Shown here one piece after another: positions 35,661 through 45,067 of a stretch of 64,000 nt of DNA (within the stretch, counting starts at the first letter, position 1; each line of letters begins with the position of its first letter). This DNA is from Poriferisodalis sp965203655 (GTDB taxonomy: Bacteria > Actinomycetota > Acidimicrobiia > Acidimicrobiales > Poriferisodalaceae): contig NZ_CBDBDD010000006.1 of the NCBI RefSeq assembly GCF_965203655.1, positions 1 through 64,000 on the forward strand, in the 5' to 3' direction. A program made the position numbers and the translations under genes. The notes beneath the pieces were generated by a model. That model was not told the origin of the DNA. It searched no databases and worked only from the letters and a program-made list of their open reading frames with translations.

Positions 35661-36800
35661 TCAGCCGGGGGTGGTGCAGAGCCCGGCGAGACTGCCGATC
35701 GCCGTGTCACGCCGGGGCTGGCGAACCTCGTGCTCGTCGTAGCCGTTGGTGGTGTAGCCGAGCGACAGGCCGGTGGCCGGGTCGCCCCAGGCGAGCTGCC
35801 CGCCGGCGCCGTTGTGGCCGAACGCCATCGGCGACACGGTGCGGCCCAGCCCGCGCATGTTCGACAACCCGTCGTCGCCCGCCAGGAACAGCCCGATCGA
35901 GCGGTTGGCGGGCATGCCCATCGGGTCGGGCATCGTGTTGCGGACCTCGCCGGTGCCGGTGGCCAGCATCTCGAGATCCCACAGGTCGTCGGGGTTGTGC
36001 AGCAGGCCTTGGTAGAAGAGCGCCAGGTCGACCGCGGTGCCGAATCCCCCGCCGCCCGGCACGCCCACCTCGCGCACCGACGTCTCGTTGAAGCGCAGGA
36101 TCGCCTCGTTGGTGACCTCGGTCATGGGCAGTTCCCGCACGCCGAACGTCGCCTCGAGCTCGTCGGGCGTGGCCGGCTCTCCCACCAGGATCAGCTCCGC
36201 GATGCCGTCCTGGTTGTCGGGCGCCAGGCCCAGCAGCCGGGGCAGACCCAGCGGACCGGTGACACGGTCGTGTACCTCGTCGCGGAAGTCGTTGCCGGTG
36301 ACGGCGTTGATGATCTCCGCCAGCACCCAGTGCGCCGAGGTGGGGTGATACTCGTAGCGGGTGCCGGGCTCCCAGTTGAGCCGCCAGTTCGCCATGGCGA
36401 CCAACCGCGACTCCGACGTATCCCACTCCGGCGGCTTCAGCGGGGCGTGCGGGAAGCCCGACGTGTGCAGCATCACCTGCTCGACCGTGATCTGGTCCTT
36501 GCCGTTCTCGCCGAATGCCGGCACGTAGCTGGCTGCTGTGGCGTCGAGCTCCACCACCCCCTCGCTGATGAGCTGCCACATAGTGGAGGCCACGAACGGC
36601 TTGGTGGCCGAGAAGATGCAATAGCGGGTCTCGTCGGTGGCGTCGCCGTAGGTGGCCTGCGCGACGATCTCGCCCTCGAAGCCGACTGCAACCTGGCAAC
36701 TCGGCAGGAGCCCCGATTCGACCTCGCGCTTGCAGCGGTCGAGCAGCGTGTCGATGCGGGATTGCTGGACAGTGGATGCGGCGTCAATTGTTGTGCTCAC
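35661..36800 (-). CDS. serine hydrolase, class C beta-lactamase fold
   Basis: 379 aa from GTG 36800. The SxxK motif is SATK in IFSATKPFVAST. A Tyr-containing YEYHPTSAHWVL follows, matching the YxN region, and FGHNGAGGQLAWGD near the C-terminus corresponds to the HxG region. No signal peptide, so cytoplasmic. The family includes esterases (EstB-like) and peptidases; true beta-lactamase activity is not implied. Divergent from the LLM oxidoreductase at 36860. Confidence 0.9.
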   Translation of the reverse strand: MSTTIDAASTVQQSRIDTLLDRCKREVESGLLPSCQVAVGFEGEIVAQATYGDATDETRYCIFSATKPFVASTMWQLISEGVVELDATAASYVPAFGENGKDQITVEQVMLHTSGFPHAPLKPPEWDTSESRLVAMANWRLNWEPGTRYEYHPTSAHWVLAEIINAVTGNDFRDEVHDRVTGPLGLPRLLGLAPDNQDGIAELILVGEPATPDELEATFGVRELPMTEVTNEAILRFNETSVREVGVPGGGGFGTAVDLALFYQGLLHNPDDLWDLEMLATGTGEVRNTMPDPMGMPANRSIGLFLAGDDGLSNMRGLGRTVSPMAFGHNGAGGQLAWGDPATGLSLGYTTNGYDEHEVRQPRRDTAIGSLAGLCTTPG

Positions 36801-36859
36801 GGCCTTGGCCTAGCACCCGCGGCTACCGTCTCGCTCCACATGAGCACGAGGGGGACGCA

Positions 36860-37798
36860 ATGAGCGACAGCACGACGGCCAACGGCAAGATCGAGTTCGG
36901 GCTGGCAATCCGCCGCAGCGACGACATCGCCGGGCAGGCCCGCGAGATCGAAGCGCTCGGCTACGACTACGCCACCACCGGCGAGCACGTCTTCTTCCAC
37001 GTGCCCACCTCGAACGGCTTCATCTCGCTGGCGGTGGCAGCTGGCGCCACCACGACGCTGAAGCTGATGACGTCCATCACGCTGATCCCGCTCTACCCGG
37101 CTGCGCTGTGCGCCAAACTGAGCGCAGCGCTCGATGTGGCCTCGGGCGGCCGCTTCCACCTCGGCGTCGGCGTGGGCGGCGAGATGCCCTCGGAGTTCGA
37201 GGCGTGCGGCGTGCCCGTGCGAGAGCGCGGCGCTCGCACCAACGAGGCGCTCGAGATCATGCAGCGGCTGTGGACCGAGGACAACGTGACCTTCGAGGGC
37301 CGCTTCAACACCCTGAACGACGTCACGCTGGCACCCAAGCCGGCGTCTCCCCCGCCGGTGTGGGTCTCGGGGCGGCAGGACGCCGCCTGGCGGCGCGCAG
37401 CCCGCTATGGCGACGGCTGGCTGCCGTACATGTACACACCCGAGCGGCTCGCGCAGTCAATCGAGGCAATCGCCGGCTACCGCGAAGACGAAGGCAATCC
37501 GACACCGGTGGAGCCCGGCCTGTTCGTGTTCTTCTGCTGTCACGAAGACAACGACACGGCCATCGAGTACGCCGCCCAGCGGCTGTCCAAGCAGTACGCG
37601 CAGGACTTCTCCCAGCTCGTTCACAAGTTCGCCATTGCGGGCGATCCTGACCGCTGCGAAGCGCGGCTGCGGGAGTACATCGACGCCGGCGCTCGCACGA
37701 TCGTGCTCAGCTCTGCCGCACCGACCGGCTACGTCGAACAGAGCGAACGCTTCATGGCTGATGAGGTGCTGCCGCGCATTCGCGAGGCGCAAGACTGA
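36860..37798 (+). CDS. LLM-class (luciferase-like) F420/flavin oxidoreductase
   Basis: 312 aa from ATG 36860, with a GAGGGGG Shine-Dalgarno about 7 nt upstream. A TIM barrel of the luciferase-like family: AREIEALGYDYATTGEHVF, ASGGRFHLGVGVGGEM, and KPASPPPVWVSGRQDAAWRR. The cofactor is probably F420 given the taxon, but FMN cannot be excluded. 41 bp upstream of an acyl-CoA ligase, probably in the same operon. Confidence 0.9.
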   Translation: MSDSTTANGKIEFGLAIRRSDDIAGQAREIEALGYDYATTGEHVFFHVPTSNGFISLAVAAGATTTLKLMTSITLIPLYPAALCAKLSAALDVASGGRFHLGVGVGGEMPSEFEACGVPVRERGARTNEALEIMQRLWTEDNVTFEGRFNTLNDVTLAPKPASPPPVWVSGRQDAAWRRAARYGDGWLPYMYTPERLAQSIEAIAGYREDEGNPTPVEPGLFVFFCCHEDNDTAIEYAAQRLSKQYAQDFSQLVHKFAIAGDPDRCEARLREYIDAGARTIVLSSAAPTGYVEQSERFMADEVLPRIREAQD

Positions 37799-37839
37799 AG
37801 ACCTCCGGCTAGTCCGGCAGCCGGCCCAGGAAGGAACCC

Positions 37840-39522
37840 ATGTCCGCCAAGCGCTTCTTCGAGACGACGCTCGAAGCCGGGCGCATCGACGAACTGGGCG
37901 CCTCGGGGGCATGGCCGAACCGGCTGCTGGACGAGCACGTCGACAAGTGGTCCGTAGAGCGATCCGGCGAACCGGTCATCACCGATCGATTCGGCACCAT
38001 GACCTGGGCAGAGTTCGGCACCGAGGTGGACGCGGCCAGCAAGGGCTTGCTCGAGATCGGCGTCCGTCCCGGCGCGGTGGTCCAACTGCAGCTGCCCAAC
38101 TGGCGCCACTTCGCCGTGGCTGCCATCGCCTGCGACCGCATCGGGGCCGTGGTCAATCCCGTCGCCCCGATCTTCCGCCACAACGAAGTCACCGTGATGA
38201 GCGAACTCGCCCGGCCGACGGTGGTCGTAACCGCCGACAGCTTCCGGGGCTTCGGCTTGGCCGCAATGCATGCCGAGCTGCGCGAGCGCTGCGACTGGGT
38301 GAACGAGTTGGTGGTGGTGCCGGGCCCGTCGGCCTCCCCAGATGACGAATCGTGGCTGCCCGAGGGCGCCATGACCTGGGAGGAGCTGGTCTCCGAGGGC
38401 GTGTTCTCGTCCTACGACCGCGCCGCGGTGGACCTGTGCCGCCCGGGTCCCAACGACGTCTGCGAGGTGATGTTCACCTCCGGCACCACGGGCATGCCCA
38501 AGGGCGTCATGCACACTCACAACATCCTCGCCGTAGCCGTCGATGTGTACCTGGCCACGGTGTGCGAGGGTCTGAGCCCGCACCCGGGCGCGGGCGCGCC
38601 GCAGGCGTACGTCACCCACATGGCCTCCACGCTCGGCCACCAGACCGGCTACCTGTACGGCATGCGGCTCCCGCTCTATGTCGGCGGCCACGTCGTCATG
38701 CAGGACGTGTGGGACCCCGTGGAGTTCGTGGGCCTCATCGAGAAGCACCGGATCCAGATGTCGATGGGCGCCACGCCGTTCCTCGCCGATGTGCTGGGGG
38801 TCGAGCGGCTCGACGGCTACGACCTCTCCTCGTGGGAGCGCTTCCTGTGTGCGGGAGCGGCGATCCCGCGCGGCGTGCTGGAGCAGGCGGTCGAGCTGCT
38901 GCCGGGGTGCACGGTGTTGCCCGGCTGGGGCATGACCGAATGCGGCCTGCTGACAGTCGGGCGGCCGAGCGATCCCTTCGAGCTGCGACTGAGCGACGGT
39001 CGCGCTGTAGAGGGAAACGAGGTGCGGGTGGTGGACCCCGCCGGGCAGCCCGTGCTCGACGCCGAAGGCGACCTGCAGTGCCGCGGCACTGCGCTGTTCG
39101 CCGGCTACGCAGCCGGCCGGGCCTTCACCGCGGAGCATTGGATCGACGGCTGGTTCGACACCGGCGATCGGGCGATCATGAACGCCGACGGCTACATCAG
39201 CATCGCCGGACGTTCGAAGGATCTCGTCATCCGGGGCGGTGAGAACGTTCCGGTCAAAGAGATCGAGGACGTGCTGATGCGCCATCGGGCCGTCGGCGTG
39301 GCGGCGATCGTGGCCAAGCCGCACCCCCGTCTCGGAGAGATCGGTTGCGCATTCGTTCAGCCTGTCGGCGAGCCGCCCGCGCTTGCCGAGCTCACCGAGT
39401 TTCTCGACGCCCAGAACGTGACCCGCCAGTTCTGGCCCGAGGACCTTGTCATCGTGGACGAATTTCCGATGACCCCCAGCGGCAAGATCCAGAAGTACCG
39501 GCTGCGCGAACGCCTCAGCTAG
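37840..39522 (+). CDS. AMP-dependent acyl-CoA synthetase/ligase
   Basis: 560 aa from ATG 37840, with an AGGAAGGA Shine-Dalgarno. ANL superfamily core motifs: VMFTSGTTGMPKGVMHTH (P-loop A3), GWGMTECG (A5), DTGDRAIMN (A7), GRSKDLVIRGGENV (A8), and GKIQKYRLRE with the catalytic Lys (A10). It activates a carboxylic acid to acyl-AMP and then acyl-CoA. Similar to cyclohexanecarboxylate or medium-chain acid ligases. Its stop overlaps the stop of the convergent gene (CTAG). Confidence 0.93.
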   Translation: MSAKRFFETTLEAGRIDELGASGAWPNRLLDEHVDKWSVERSGEPVITDRFGTMTWAEFGTEVDAASKGLLEIGVRPGAVVQLQLPNWRHFAVAAIACDRIGAVVNPVAPIFRHNEVTVMSELARPTVVVTADSFRGFGLAAMHAELRERCDWVNELVVVPGPSASPDDESWLPEGAMTWEELVSEGVFSSYDRAAVDLCRPGPNDVCEVMFTSGTTGMPKGVMHTHNILAVAVDVYLATVCEGLSPHPGAGAPQAYVTHMASTLGHQTGYLYGMRLPLYVGGHVVMQDVWDPVEFVGLIEKHRIQMSMGATPFLADVLGVERLDGYDLSSWERFLCAGAAIPRGVLEQAVELLPGCTVLPGWGMTECGLLTVGRPSDPFELRLSDGRAVEGNEVRVVDPAGQPVLDAEGDLQCRGTALFAGYAAGRAFTAEHWIDGWFDTGDRAIMNADGYISIAGRSKDLVIRGGENVPVKEIEDVLMRHRAVGVAAIVAKPHPRLGEIGCAFVQPVGEPPALAELTEFLDAQNVTRQFWPEDLVIVDEFPMTPSGKIQKYRLRERLS

Positions 39523-41507
39523 CGGTACGAGACGGGGATGCCCTCGTTGGTGTAGGTGACTTGGGGATCCCACAGCAGCCAGTCGCTGATGCCGAGGTCG
39601 GCTGCGGCGTCGATCTGGGCACGCACCTCGGCGGGGCCGTAGTTCACTCGCATCGAGAAGTCCTGCAGCCACGGCACCACCGCCGTGTTGGTGCCCGCAA
39701 GGACGCGCTGAAACTGGGCCAGCGACGCCCTGGTGATGTCGTAGGGCTGCGCCTCTGGGTGCACCACGCCGTACTCGCCGCGCCCCCAGTGCGACGGATA
39801 CACCATGGGCGCCACATAGTCGACGTGTTCGGACATAGCGCCGATGTCCTGCGCCACCCACTCGCCGCGGTCGGCCGCGATGCCGAACACTGAGACACCG
39901 TGAAACACCTGCGCCTCGCGCAGCATGGAACCTGCCTCGGCAAGGAACTCCACGATGACCTGTGAGGGGTCGCCGCCGTCCCAACCGGGAATCCGTATGC
40001 CGCTCAGGTCGCCTTCGGGCCGGCGCATGTAGTCCCACAAGATGTCGTCGATGCCGGCTTCTGCCGCCTCGGCCGCGATGTCCAGGTTGTACTGCCGCAC
40101 AATCGAGTGGTTGAAGTTGGTGAACCCGCCGTAACTCGACAGCGGCCTGCCGTCGGGCGTCTGCAGCACCCAGTCGCGGCTGCCGTTGGCCGCCGCATAG
40201 CGGGCCAGCGTCGGATCCCTGAACGCCACGATGCGACCGATGACCCGCACGCCGAGACCGTGCAGTTCGTCGACGGCTTCCCGCAAGTCGTAGAGCTCTC
40301 GCGACGCGCCGGCCAGCTGGGCGAGCCGGACATCGGTCCGGTGGCCGATACGGCCGTCCTCGTCCTTGAGGTCGAGCTGCACGGTGTTGATGCGACCTTG
40401 CTCGATGAGCTCCACCACCGACTCGCGCAACCCGTCGTGGTCCCATGCTGCGGCTGTGACGTGAACTCCCGTGGTGTGCGGGTAGCCGATGGGCACGATG
40501 ACGTTGAACTCAGTCTTGTTGCCAGCGGTGTCTTCGGCGATCACCGGGACTGGGCCGCCGGGCGGGCTCGGCAGGGTGAGGCTGAACGAGCCCGATGCCG
40601 TATCGACCTGCTGATCCCCGATCCGCAGCGAAACACCAGGCTCAACCGACCCGGCCACGACCACCGGTTCGCCCAGTTCCACCGGGTCGAAGACTCTCGG
40701 CAATTCCACTTCGGGAGGCGTGCCATCGACGGTGAACGCCACCGCCGCCTGCGCTGTGCCGAAGAAGCGCCGGTCGACATCGAGCGTCACGACGTGGGTG
40801 CCCTCGGTCAATCCGGGCACCGGCCACACGATCGAATTGTCGTAACGCTGCACGCCGCTGACCGGCAAGCCGTCGAGCAGCAGCTGCGCCGAAGCGAGGT
40901 CGCCGCCGTCCACGGTGAACTCGAGCACGGTCCCCTGGACCTGGTCAGGGCGCAGGATCGCGCTCTCGCTGATCCCGCTGACGGTGATCTCGGTGACACG
41001 CACCGCACCGAGGGCCACGATGCCGACCCCGATCGTTGCGGCTACCAGCAGGATCACGAGCAGCAGTCGGCCGCCGCGCCGGCGCTGACGGCGCGGTCCT
41101 GCCGTACTGAGAACGGCTCGATCGGCAACGCGTCGAGCGCGGCGGCTCAGGCCGGTCGCATAGAGGGGTGCTTCGGGCTTCGGCGGTCGCCACGGGAAGC
41201 CCCAGCCCTCGGCCGGATCGGCGGCCTGCGTCGCTGCGTCGTCGGCGTGCTGCTGAGCGAGGTCGTTGCCGACCAGCGACGGCCCCACCTCGTGACCGTG
41301 CTGGGTGAGCGACCACCGAGCACCCCGCAAGCCCGGCACCGAGCCGACCGGCGCCACGATGCCCGATTGATGCAGGGTGGCCAGCGAGGTCTGCACTGCC
41401 TCGCCGTCCAAGGCCGTGGCCGCGCTGATCTCGCCGATCTCGGCCGAGCCGCCGCGGGAAAGCAGCTCGCGCAGAATGCGCCTGTCGGCCGGCGCCAGCA
41501 ACGGCAT
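39519..41507 (-). CDS. membrane-anchored DUF4015-type putative glycoside hydrolase
   Basis: 662 aa. N-terminal winged-helix-like segment (about 1-80), a Pro/Ala linker, one TM helix (about 147-169), two Ig-like stretches (about 175-320), then a TIM-barrel domain from about 330 to the end. The barrel shows TGVHVTAAAW, INTVQLDLKDEDGRIG, IDDILWDYMRRPEG and VDYVAPMVYPSHWG, matching the DUF4015 (putative glycosyl hydrolase) family. The catalytic domain is outside the cell. ATG 41507 has a TACACT box 7 nt upstream. The cytoplasmic HTH-like head on a surface hydrolase is unusual. Confidence 0.82.
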   Translation of the reverse strand: MPLLAPADRRILRELLSRGGSAEIGEISAATALDGEAVQTSLATLHQSGIVAPVGSVPGLRGARWSLTQHGHEVGPSLVGNDLAQQHADDAATQAADPAEGWGFPWRPPKPEAPLYATGLSRRARRVADRAVLSTAGPRRQRRRGGRLLLVILLVAATIGVGIVALGAVRVTEITVSGISESAILRPDQVQGTVLEFTVDGGDLASAQLLLDGLPVSGVQRYDNSIVWPVPGLTEGTHVVTLDVDRRFFGTAQAAVAFTVDGTPPEVELPRVFDPVELGEPVVVAGSVEPGVSLRIGDQQVDTASGSFSLTLPSPPGGPVPVIAEDTAGNKTEFNVIVPIGYPHTTGVHVTAAAWDHDGLRESVVELIEQGRINTVQLDLKDEDGRIGHRTDVRLAQLAGASRELYDLREAVDELHGLGVRVIGRIVAFRDPTLARYAAANGSRDWVLQTPDGRPLSSYGGFTNFNHSIVRQYNLDIAAEAAEAGIDDILWDYMRRPEGDLSGIRIPGWDGGDPSQVIVEFLAEAGSMLREAQVFHGVSVFGIAADRGEWVAQDIGAMSEHVDYVAPMVYPSHWGRGEYGVVHPEAQPYDITRASLAQFQRVLAGTNTAVVPWLQDFSMRVNYGPAEVRAQIDAAADLGISDWLLWDPQVTYTNEGIPVSYR

Positions 41508-41559
41508 CGACGCGAGTGTATTGAGGCCGCTCTGCGAGCTTCAGTCAGCGACGGGCTGC

Positions 41560-41928
41560 TCAGCCGAGCGAGGCTTCGGCGGGATGTCGGGCCGTCACCG
41601 TCGTGGTGATCCCGCCCCGCACCAGCCAGCGAGTCTCGACCGTTGCCTGCTTCGGGGCGACGGCCGCTACCAGGTCATCGAGGATCCGGTTGGTGACGGC
41701 CTCGTGGTGGACCGGCTCGTCCCGGTAGCTCCACAGGTAGAGCTTGAGCGATTTCAGCTCGACGATGCGGCGGTCGGGAATGTAGGCGATCTCCACGGTG
41801 GCGTAGTCGGGCTGGCCGGTCACCGGGCAGACGCAGGTCAGCTCAGGCGTCGTGCAGCGCACCTCGTAGTCGCGGTCGGGGTACGGGTCGTCGAGCGCGA
41901 TCAGCTCTCGTGACGGTTCGCTTCCCAT
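41560..41928 (-). CDS. queF: NADPH-dependent 7-cyano-7-deazaguanine reductase
   Basis: 122 aa, the short type I QueF. The catalytic Cys and Asp are in VCPVTGQPDYATV; the QueF signature ELKSLKLYLWSYRDEPVHHE carries the substrate-binding Glu. It reduces preQ0 to preQ1 in queuosine synthesis. The start ATG 41928 has an AGGAGATC Shine-Dalgarno. It follows the IMPDH/GMP reductase-like gene by 35 bp on the same strand. Other queuosine genes are not in the window. Confidence 0.95.
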   Translation of the reverse strand: MGSEPSRELIALDDPYPDRDYEVRCTTPELTCVCPVTGQPDYATVEIAYIPDRRIVELKSLKLYLWSYRDEPVHHEAVTNRILDDLVAAVAPKQATVETRWLVRGGITTTVTARHPAEASLG

Positions 41929-41963
41929 GTCGGATCTCCTCGAGGGGCGGGCAGGGGTGCCCG

Positions 41964-43043
41964 TCAGTACGACAGGGTGGCGTGCGGCGTGTTCTCCGCC
42001 AACCCGAGCGGCGTCACGGCCACGAAGGACGCCCGCTCGGTGAATTCCGCCAAGGTCCGGGCGTTGGTGTAGCTCATGGCACTGCGCAGACCGGCCATCA
42101 GCTCGCCGATCAGCTTGCCCGCCTCGCCCCGGTAGGGCACGGTGCCTTCGACGCCCTCGGGTGCCCGCTGCTCGAAGTACTCGTCGTCGATCTCTTCGCC
42201 GTGGCGCTCGGCCCGGGCCTCGATGGCCTCGAAGCTCGCCATGCCCCGGATCCGCTTGCGCAGCCCGTGGGGACCCTGCTCGACCTCGCCGGGACTCTCC
42301 TTGGTGCCCGCCAGCATGCTGCCGATCATCACGGTCTCGGCGCCGACTGCGAGTGCCTTGGCAATGTCGCCGGAGTTCTTGATGCCCCCGTCAGCGATGA
42401 CGGGGACATCGAGCCCCGCTTCTGCCAAGGCGATCACCACGTCGTCGGTGGCGCTGAGCTGCGGAACGCCGACACCGGCCACCAGCCGGGTCGTGCAGAC
42501 GCCGCCGGGTCCGACGCCGACTTTGATCGCATCCGCTCCGGCCTCAGCCATGTCGATCGCCCCGTCTGGCGTGGCGACGTTGCCCGCGATGACGTCGACA
42601 TCGTCGAAGTGGTCCTTCAACCGGCGCACACCGTCGATGGCGTGATCAGCGTGGCCGTGCGCGATGTCCAAGACGAGGACATCAGCCCCTGCGGCGACGA
42701 GCGCCTTGGCCCGGTCTCCCATGTCGTGGTCGGTGCCGACCGCACCGCCGGCGACAAGGGCGCCGCCGTCGACGTCCTTGACGGCGGCAATCTGGGCTGC
42801 CTGGGCCCCGATGGGCATGAATCGGTGGACGATGCCGGCACCGCCGAGACGTCCCATGGCGATCGCCATCTCGTGCTCGCAGACCGTGTCCATGTTGGCC
42901 GCGATGACCGGCAGATCCAGCTCGATATTGCGTGACAGGCGGGTGCGGACCGAAACGTGGCTGCGGCTGCGTATCGAAGATCGTTGAGGCACGATCAGCA
43001 CGTCGTCGAAGGTCAGCCCGGTTCGCAGGTCGCGCAGTTTCAT
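41964..43043 (-). CDS. IMP dehydrogenase/GMP reductase family protein without CBS domains
   Basis: 359 aa from ATG 43043. TIM barrel with TGLTFDDVLIVPQRSSI, the catalytic Cys loop VGPGGVCTTRLVAGVGVPQ, DGGIKNSGDIAKALAVGA, and GVEGTVPYRG. No CBS pair interrupts the barrel, so it is like GMP reductase or the short GuaB1-type actinobacterial paralogue. The Cys-loop wording is closer to IMPDH. Probably in operon with queF. Divergent from the YceI gene, with only 28 bp between the starts. Confidence 0.9.
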   Translation of the reverse strand: MKLRDLRTGLTFDDVLIVPQRSSIRSRSHVSVRTRLSRNIELDLPVIAANMDTVCEHEMAIAMGRLGGAGIVHRFMPIGAQAAQIAAVKDVDGGALVAGGAVGTDHDMGDRAKALVAAGADVLVLDIAHGHADHAIDGVRRLKDHFDDVDVIAGNVATPDGAIDMAEAGADAIKVGVGPGGVCTTRLVAGVGVPQLSATDDVVIALAEAGLDVPVIADGGIKNSGDIAKALAVGAETVMIGSMLAGTKESPGEVEQGPHGLRKRIRGMASFEAIEARAERHGEEIDDEYFEQRAPEGVEGTVPYRGEAGKLIGELMAGLRSAMSYTNARTLAEFTERASFVAVTPLGLAENTPHATLSY

Positions 43044-43071
43044 GAGCGGCCCCAAGCTACCGTGACCCGCC

Positions 43072-44001
43072 ATGAGCACCCGTCGCCGGACTGTCCTGAC
43101 GGTGGTGGTGCTGCTGGTCATCGTCGCCGCGGCGGCAGCTATCGGCGTCTGGCGTGTGCTGGGCGACGCCCCCGACGAGGTCAGCCTTGCAGAGGCGGAG
43201 GAGCTTGCCGAGCAGCTGCAAGAGGACGCCGGGTCGGAACCAGCCGCGCCGGCTGCCGGCAGCGATGCCGCCGAGGACGAGAGCGCTGCGCCCGAAGAGG
43301 GTGACAGCGGGGGCGCCGGCGCTGCAGACGACGGCGCTGCGGGATCGGGTGCGGGCGACGGAGACGCGCGTGCCGAGTCGGCGGCGGGCGGCAGCGACCC
43401 CGATGAAGCCGCGGCGCCTGACGCGACCGTGGCCTCGACCGCTGAGCTGGACGGCACCTGGACCGTCGACGCCGAGACCGGGGAGTTCACGCTGGAGGAC
43501 GCCACCGGTTCCTTCGCAGGCTTCCGCGTCGATGAGGAGCTGGCGCGCATCGGCGCCTTCACTGCGGTGGGCCGCACCGGCGATGTCAGCGGTACCTTGG
43601 AGATCGCTGACGAGCACGTGACGTCGGTGGAGATCGAGGTCGACCTCACCACGCTCCGGACCGACGACAGCCGCCGTGACGGGGCCGTGCAACGCGCCTT
43701 GGGCACCTCTCAGCACCCGGCGGCCACGTTCTCGCTCACCACCGAACTGGACATCGGGGGTGCCGTGGAGAGCGGCGAACCCGTCAGCCTCGCGGCACCG
43801 GGCGACCTGACGGTGAAGGGCATCACCCAGCCGGTGACCATCAACATCGAGGCCCGGCTGGTGGGCAGCGTCATCGCCGTGGTCGGCTCGGTCGAGATCA
43901 CCTTCGCCGACTTTGACGTGACGGTGCCGCAGGTCCCGATCGTGCTGTCCGCCGAGGACCACGGGATCATGGAGTTCTTGTTGCTGTTCCGGCGCTCTTG
44001 A
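43072..44001 (+). CDS. membrane-anchored YceI-family protein
   Basis: 309 aa. One N-terminal TM helix (about 8-27), an Ala/Asp/Glu/Gly-rich acidic linker to about residue 120, then a YceI lipocalin-like domain (LDGTWTVDAETGEF, GRTGDVSGTLEI, LTVKGITQPVTI). YceI proteins bind isoprenoid or amphiphilic lipids in a beta-barrel. The domain is extracytoplasmic. A TACCGT box (43058-43063) lies 8 nt before ATG 43072, so the mRNA may be leaderless. Confidence 0.9.
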   Translation: MSTRRRTVLTVVVLLVIVAAAAAIGVWRVLGDAPDEVSLAEAEELAEQLQEDAGSEPAAPAAGSDAAEDESAAPEEGDSGGAGAADDGAAGSGAGDGDARAESAAGGSDPDEAAAPDATVASTAELDGTWTVDAETGEFTLEDATGSFAGFRVDEELARIGAFTAVGRTGDVSGTLEIADEHVTSVEIEVDLTTLRTDDSRRDGAVQRALGTSQHPAATFSLTTELDIGGAVESGEPVSLAAPGDLTVKGITQPVTINIEARLVGSVIAVVGSVEITFADFDVTVPQVPIVLSAEDHGIMEFLLLFRRS

Positions 44002-44090
44002 GCGCCGGAACCATCAGACACAGAAGACGCTCTTGAGCGTCTGAAGCATCAGACTCAGCGGCGCCGTTAGGCGTCTGGAGCATCAGACAC
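43987..44090 (+). terminator. cluster of three hairpins with repeated CATCAGAC tails
   Basis: Hairpin 1 (43987-44010) has perfect 11-bp arms around TT and overlaps the YceI stop codon. Hairpin 2 (44025-44042) has perfect 8-bp arms (AGACGCTC and GAGCGTCT). Hairpin 3 (about 44060-44076) is imperfect. Each is followed by CATCAGAC at about 44012, 44048 and 44081, so the unit is an imperfect tandem repeat of about 35 bp. Likely a terminator or mRNA-end element; no U-tract is present. Confidence 0.6.
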
Positions 44091-44187
44091 GGTCGGAGGA
44101 CGGGCTGAGTCTCGGTGCATCGCCCTGACGGGGCGGGCATGATGAGGCGCCGATCCGGCTGAACCCCTACAGCACACAGGAGCACCA

Positions 44188-45066
44188 ATGGCACCTATCT
44201 CTGCAGATCCGCTGCCCAAATCCTTTGCCACCGTCAACGGCAAGCGCATGGCGTACCACGAGTCGGGCTCCGGCGACCCGGTGGTATTCCTGCACGGCAA
44301 CCCGACCTCGTCGTACCTGTGGCGCAACATCGTGCCCCATGTCTCGCCGCACGCACGCTGCATCGTGCCGGACCTGATCGGCCAGGGCGACTCGGACAAG
44401 CTCGACGACACCGGGCCCGACTCGTACCGCTTCGTGGAGCACCGCGAGTACCTCGACGGGCTGCTCGACCAACTCGACTTGGGCGACAACATCACGTTCG
44501 TGATCCACGACTGGGGATCGGCGCTCGGTTTCGACTGGGCCAACCGGCACCGCGATCGCGTCGGCGGCCTCTGCTACATGGAGGCCATCGTGCGGCCGAT
44601 GAACTGGGCGGAGTGGCCCGAAGCGGCAGCCGGCATCTTCCAGGGCTTCCGCTCGCCCGCAGGCGAGGAGATGGTCATCACCAAGAATCTGTTCGTCGAG
44701 GCCGTGCTGCCCGGCTCGATCCAGCGCAAGCTGTCCGATGAGGAGATGAACGAGTACCGGCGCCCGTTCGTTGAGCCCGAGCACCGGCGCCCCACGCTCA
44801 CGTGGCCTCGCCAGATCCCGATCGAGGGTGAGCCTGCCGACGTGACCCAGATCGTGACCGACTACGGCGAGTGGCTGTCGGGCTCAGACGTGCCGAAGCT
44901 GCTGGTCAACGCCGAGCCGGGCGCGATTCTCAACGGCCCGCAGCTGGAGTACTGCCGCACCTGGCCGAACCAGACCGAGGTGACCGTCGCAGGCAATCAC
45001 TTCTGCCAGGAAGACAGCCCTGACGAGATCGGCCAAGCCATCGCCGACTGGTTGGCGAACCGCTGA
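44188..45066 (+). CDS. dhaA: haloalkane dehalogenase, HLD-II type
   Basis: 292 aa, close to DhaA/LinB length. The halide-binding Asn38 is in HGNPTSSYLWR, nucleophile Asp108 with halide-binding Trp109 in HDWGSALGF, the acid Glu132 in YMEAIV, and the base His271 in AGNHFCQED. All five key HLD-II residues are present at the expected spacing. It hydrolyses carbon-halogen bonds to alcohol and halide. ATG 44188 has an AGGAG Shine-Dalgarno. Stands alone between a hairpin cluster and a convergent LLM gene. Confidence 0.93.
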   Translation: MAPISADPLPKSFATVNGKRMAYHESGSGDPVVFLHGNPTSSYLWRNIVPHVSPHARCIVPDLIGQGDSDKLDDTGPDSYRFVEHREYLDGLLDQLDLGDNITFVIHDWGSALGFDWANRHRDRVGGLCYMEAIVRPMNWAEWPEAAAGIFQGFRSPAGEEMVITKNLFVEAVLPGSIQRKLSDEEMNEYRRPFVEPEHRRPTLTWPRQIPIEGEPADVTQIVTDYGEWLSGSDVPKLLVNAEPGAILNGPQLEYCRTWPNQTEVTVAGNHFCQEDSPDEIGQAIADWLANR

Positions 45067-45067
45067 G

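Noticed and set aside
37729..40446. 905-codon minus-strand open frame across the acyl-CoA ligase and its neighbour
   Set aside because: It runs antisense to the ligase motifs and partly out of frame with the DUF4015 gene; it is a high-GC shadow.
43987..44090. Repeated CATCAGAC units considered as a CRISPR-like array
   Set aside because: Only three imperfect units with self-complementary content between them and no unique spacers; better read as hairpins.
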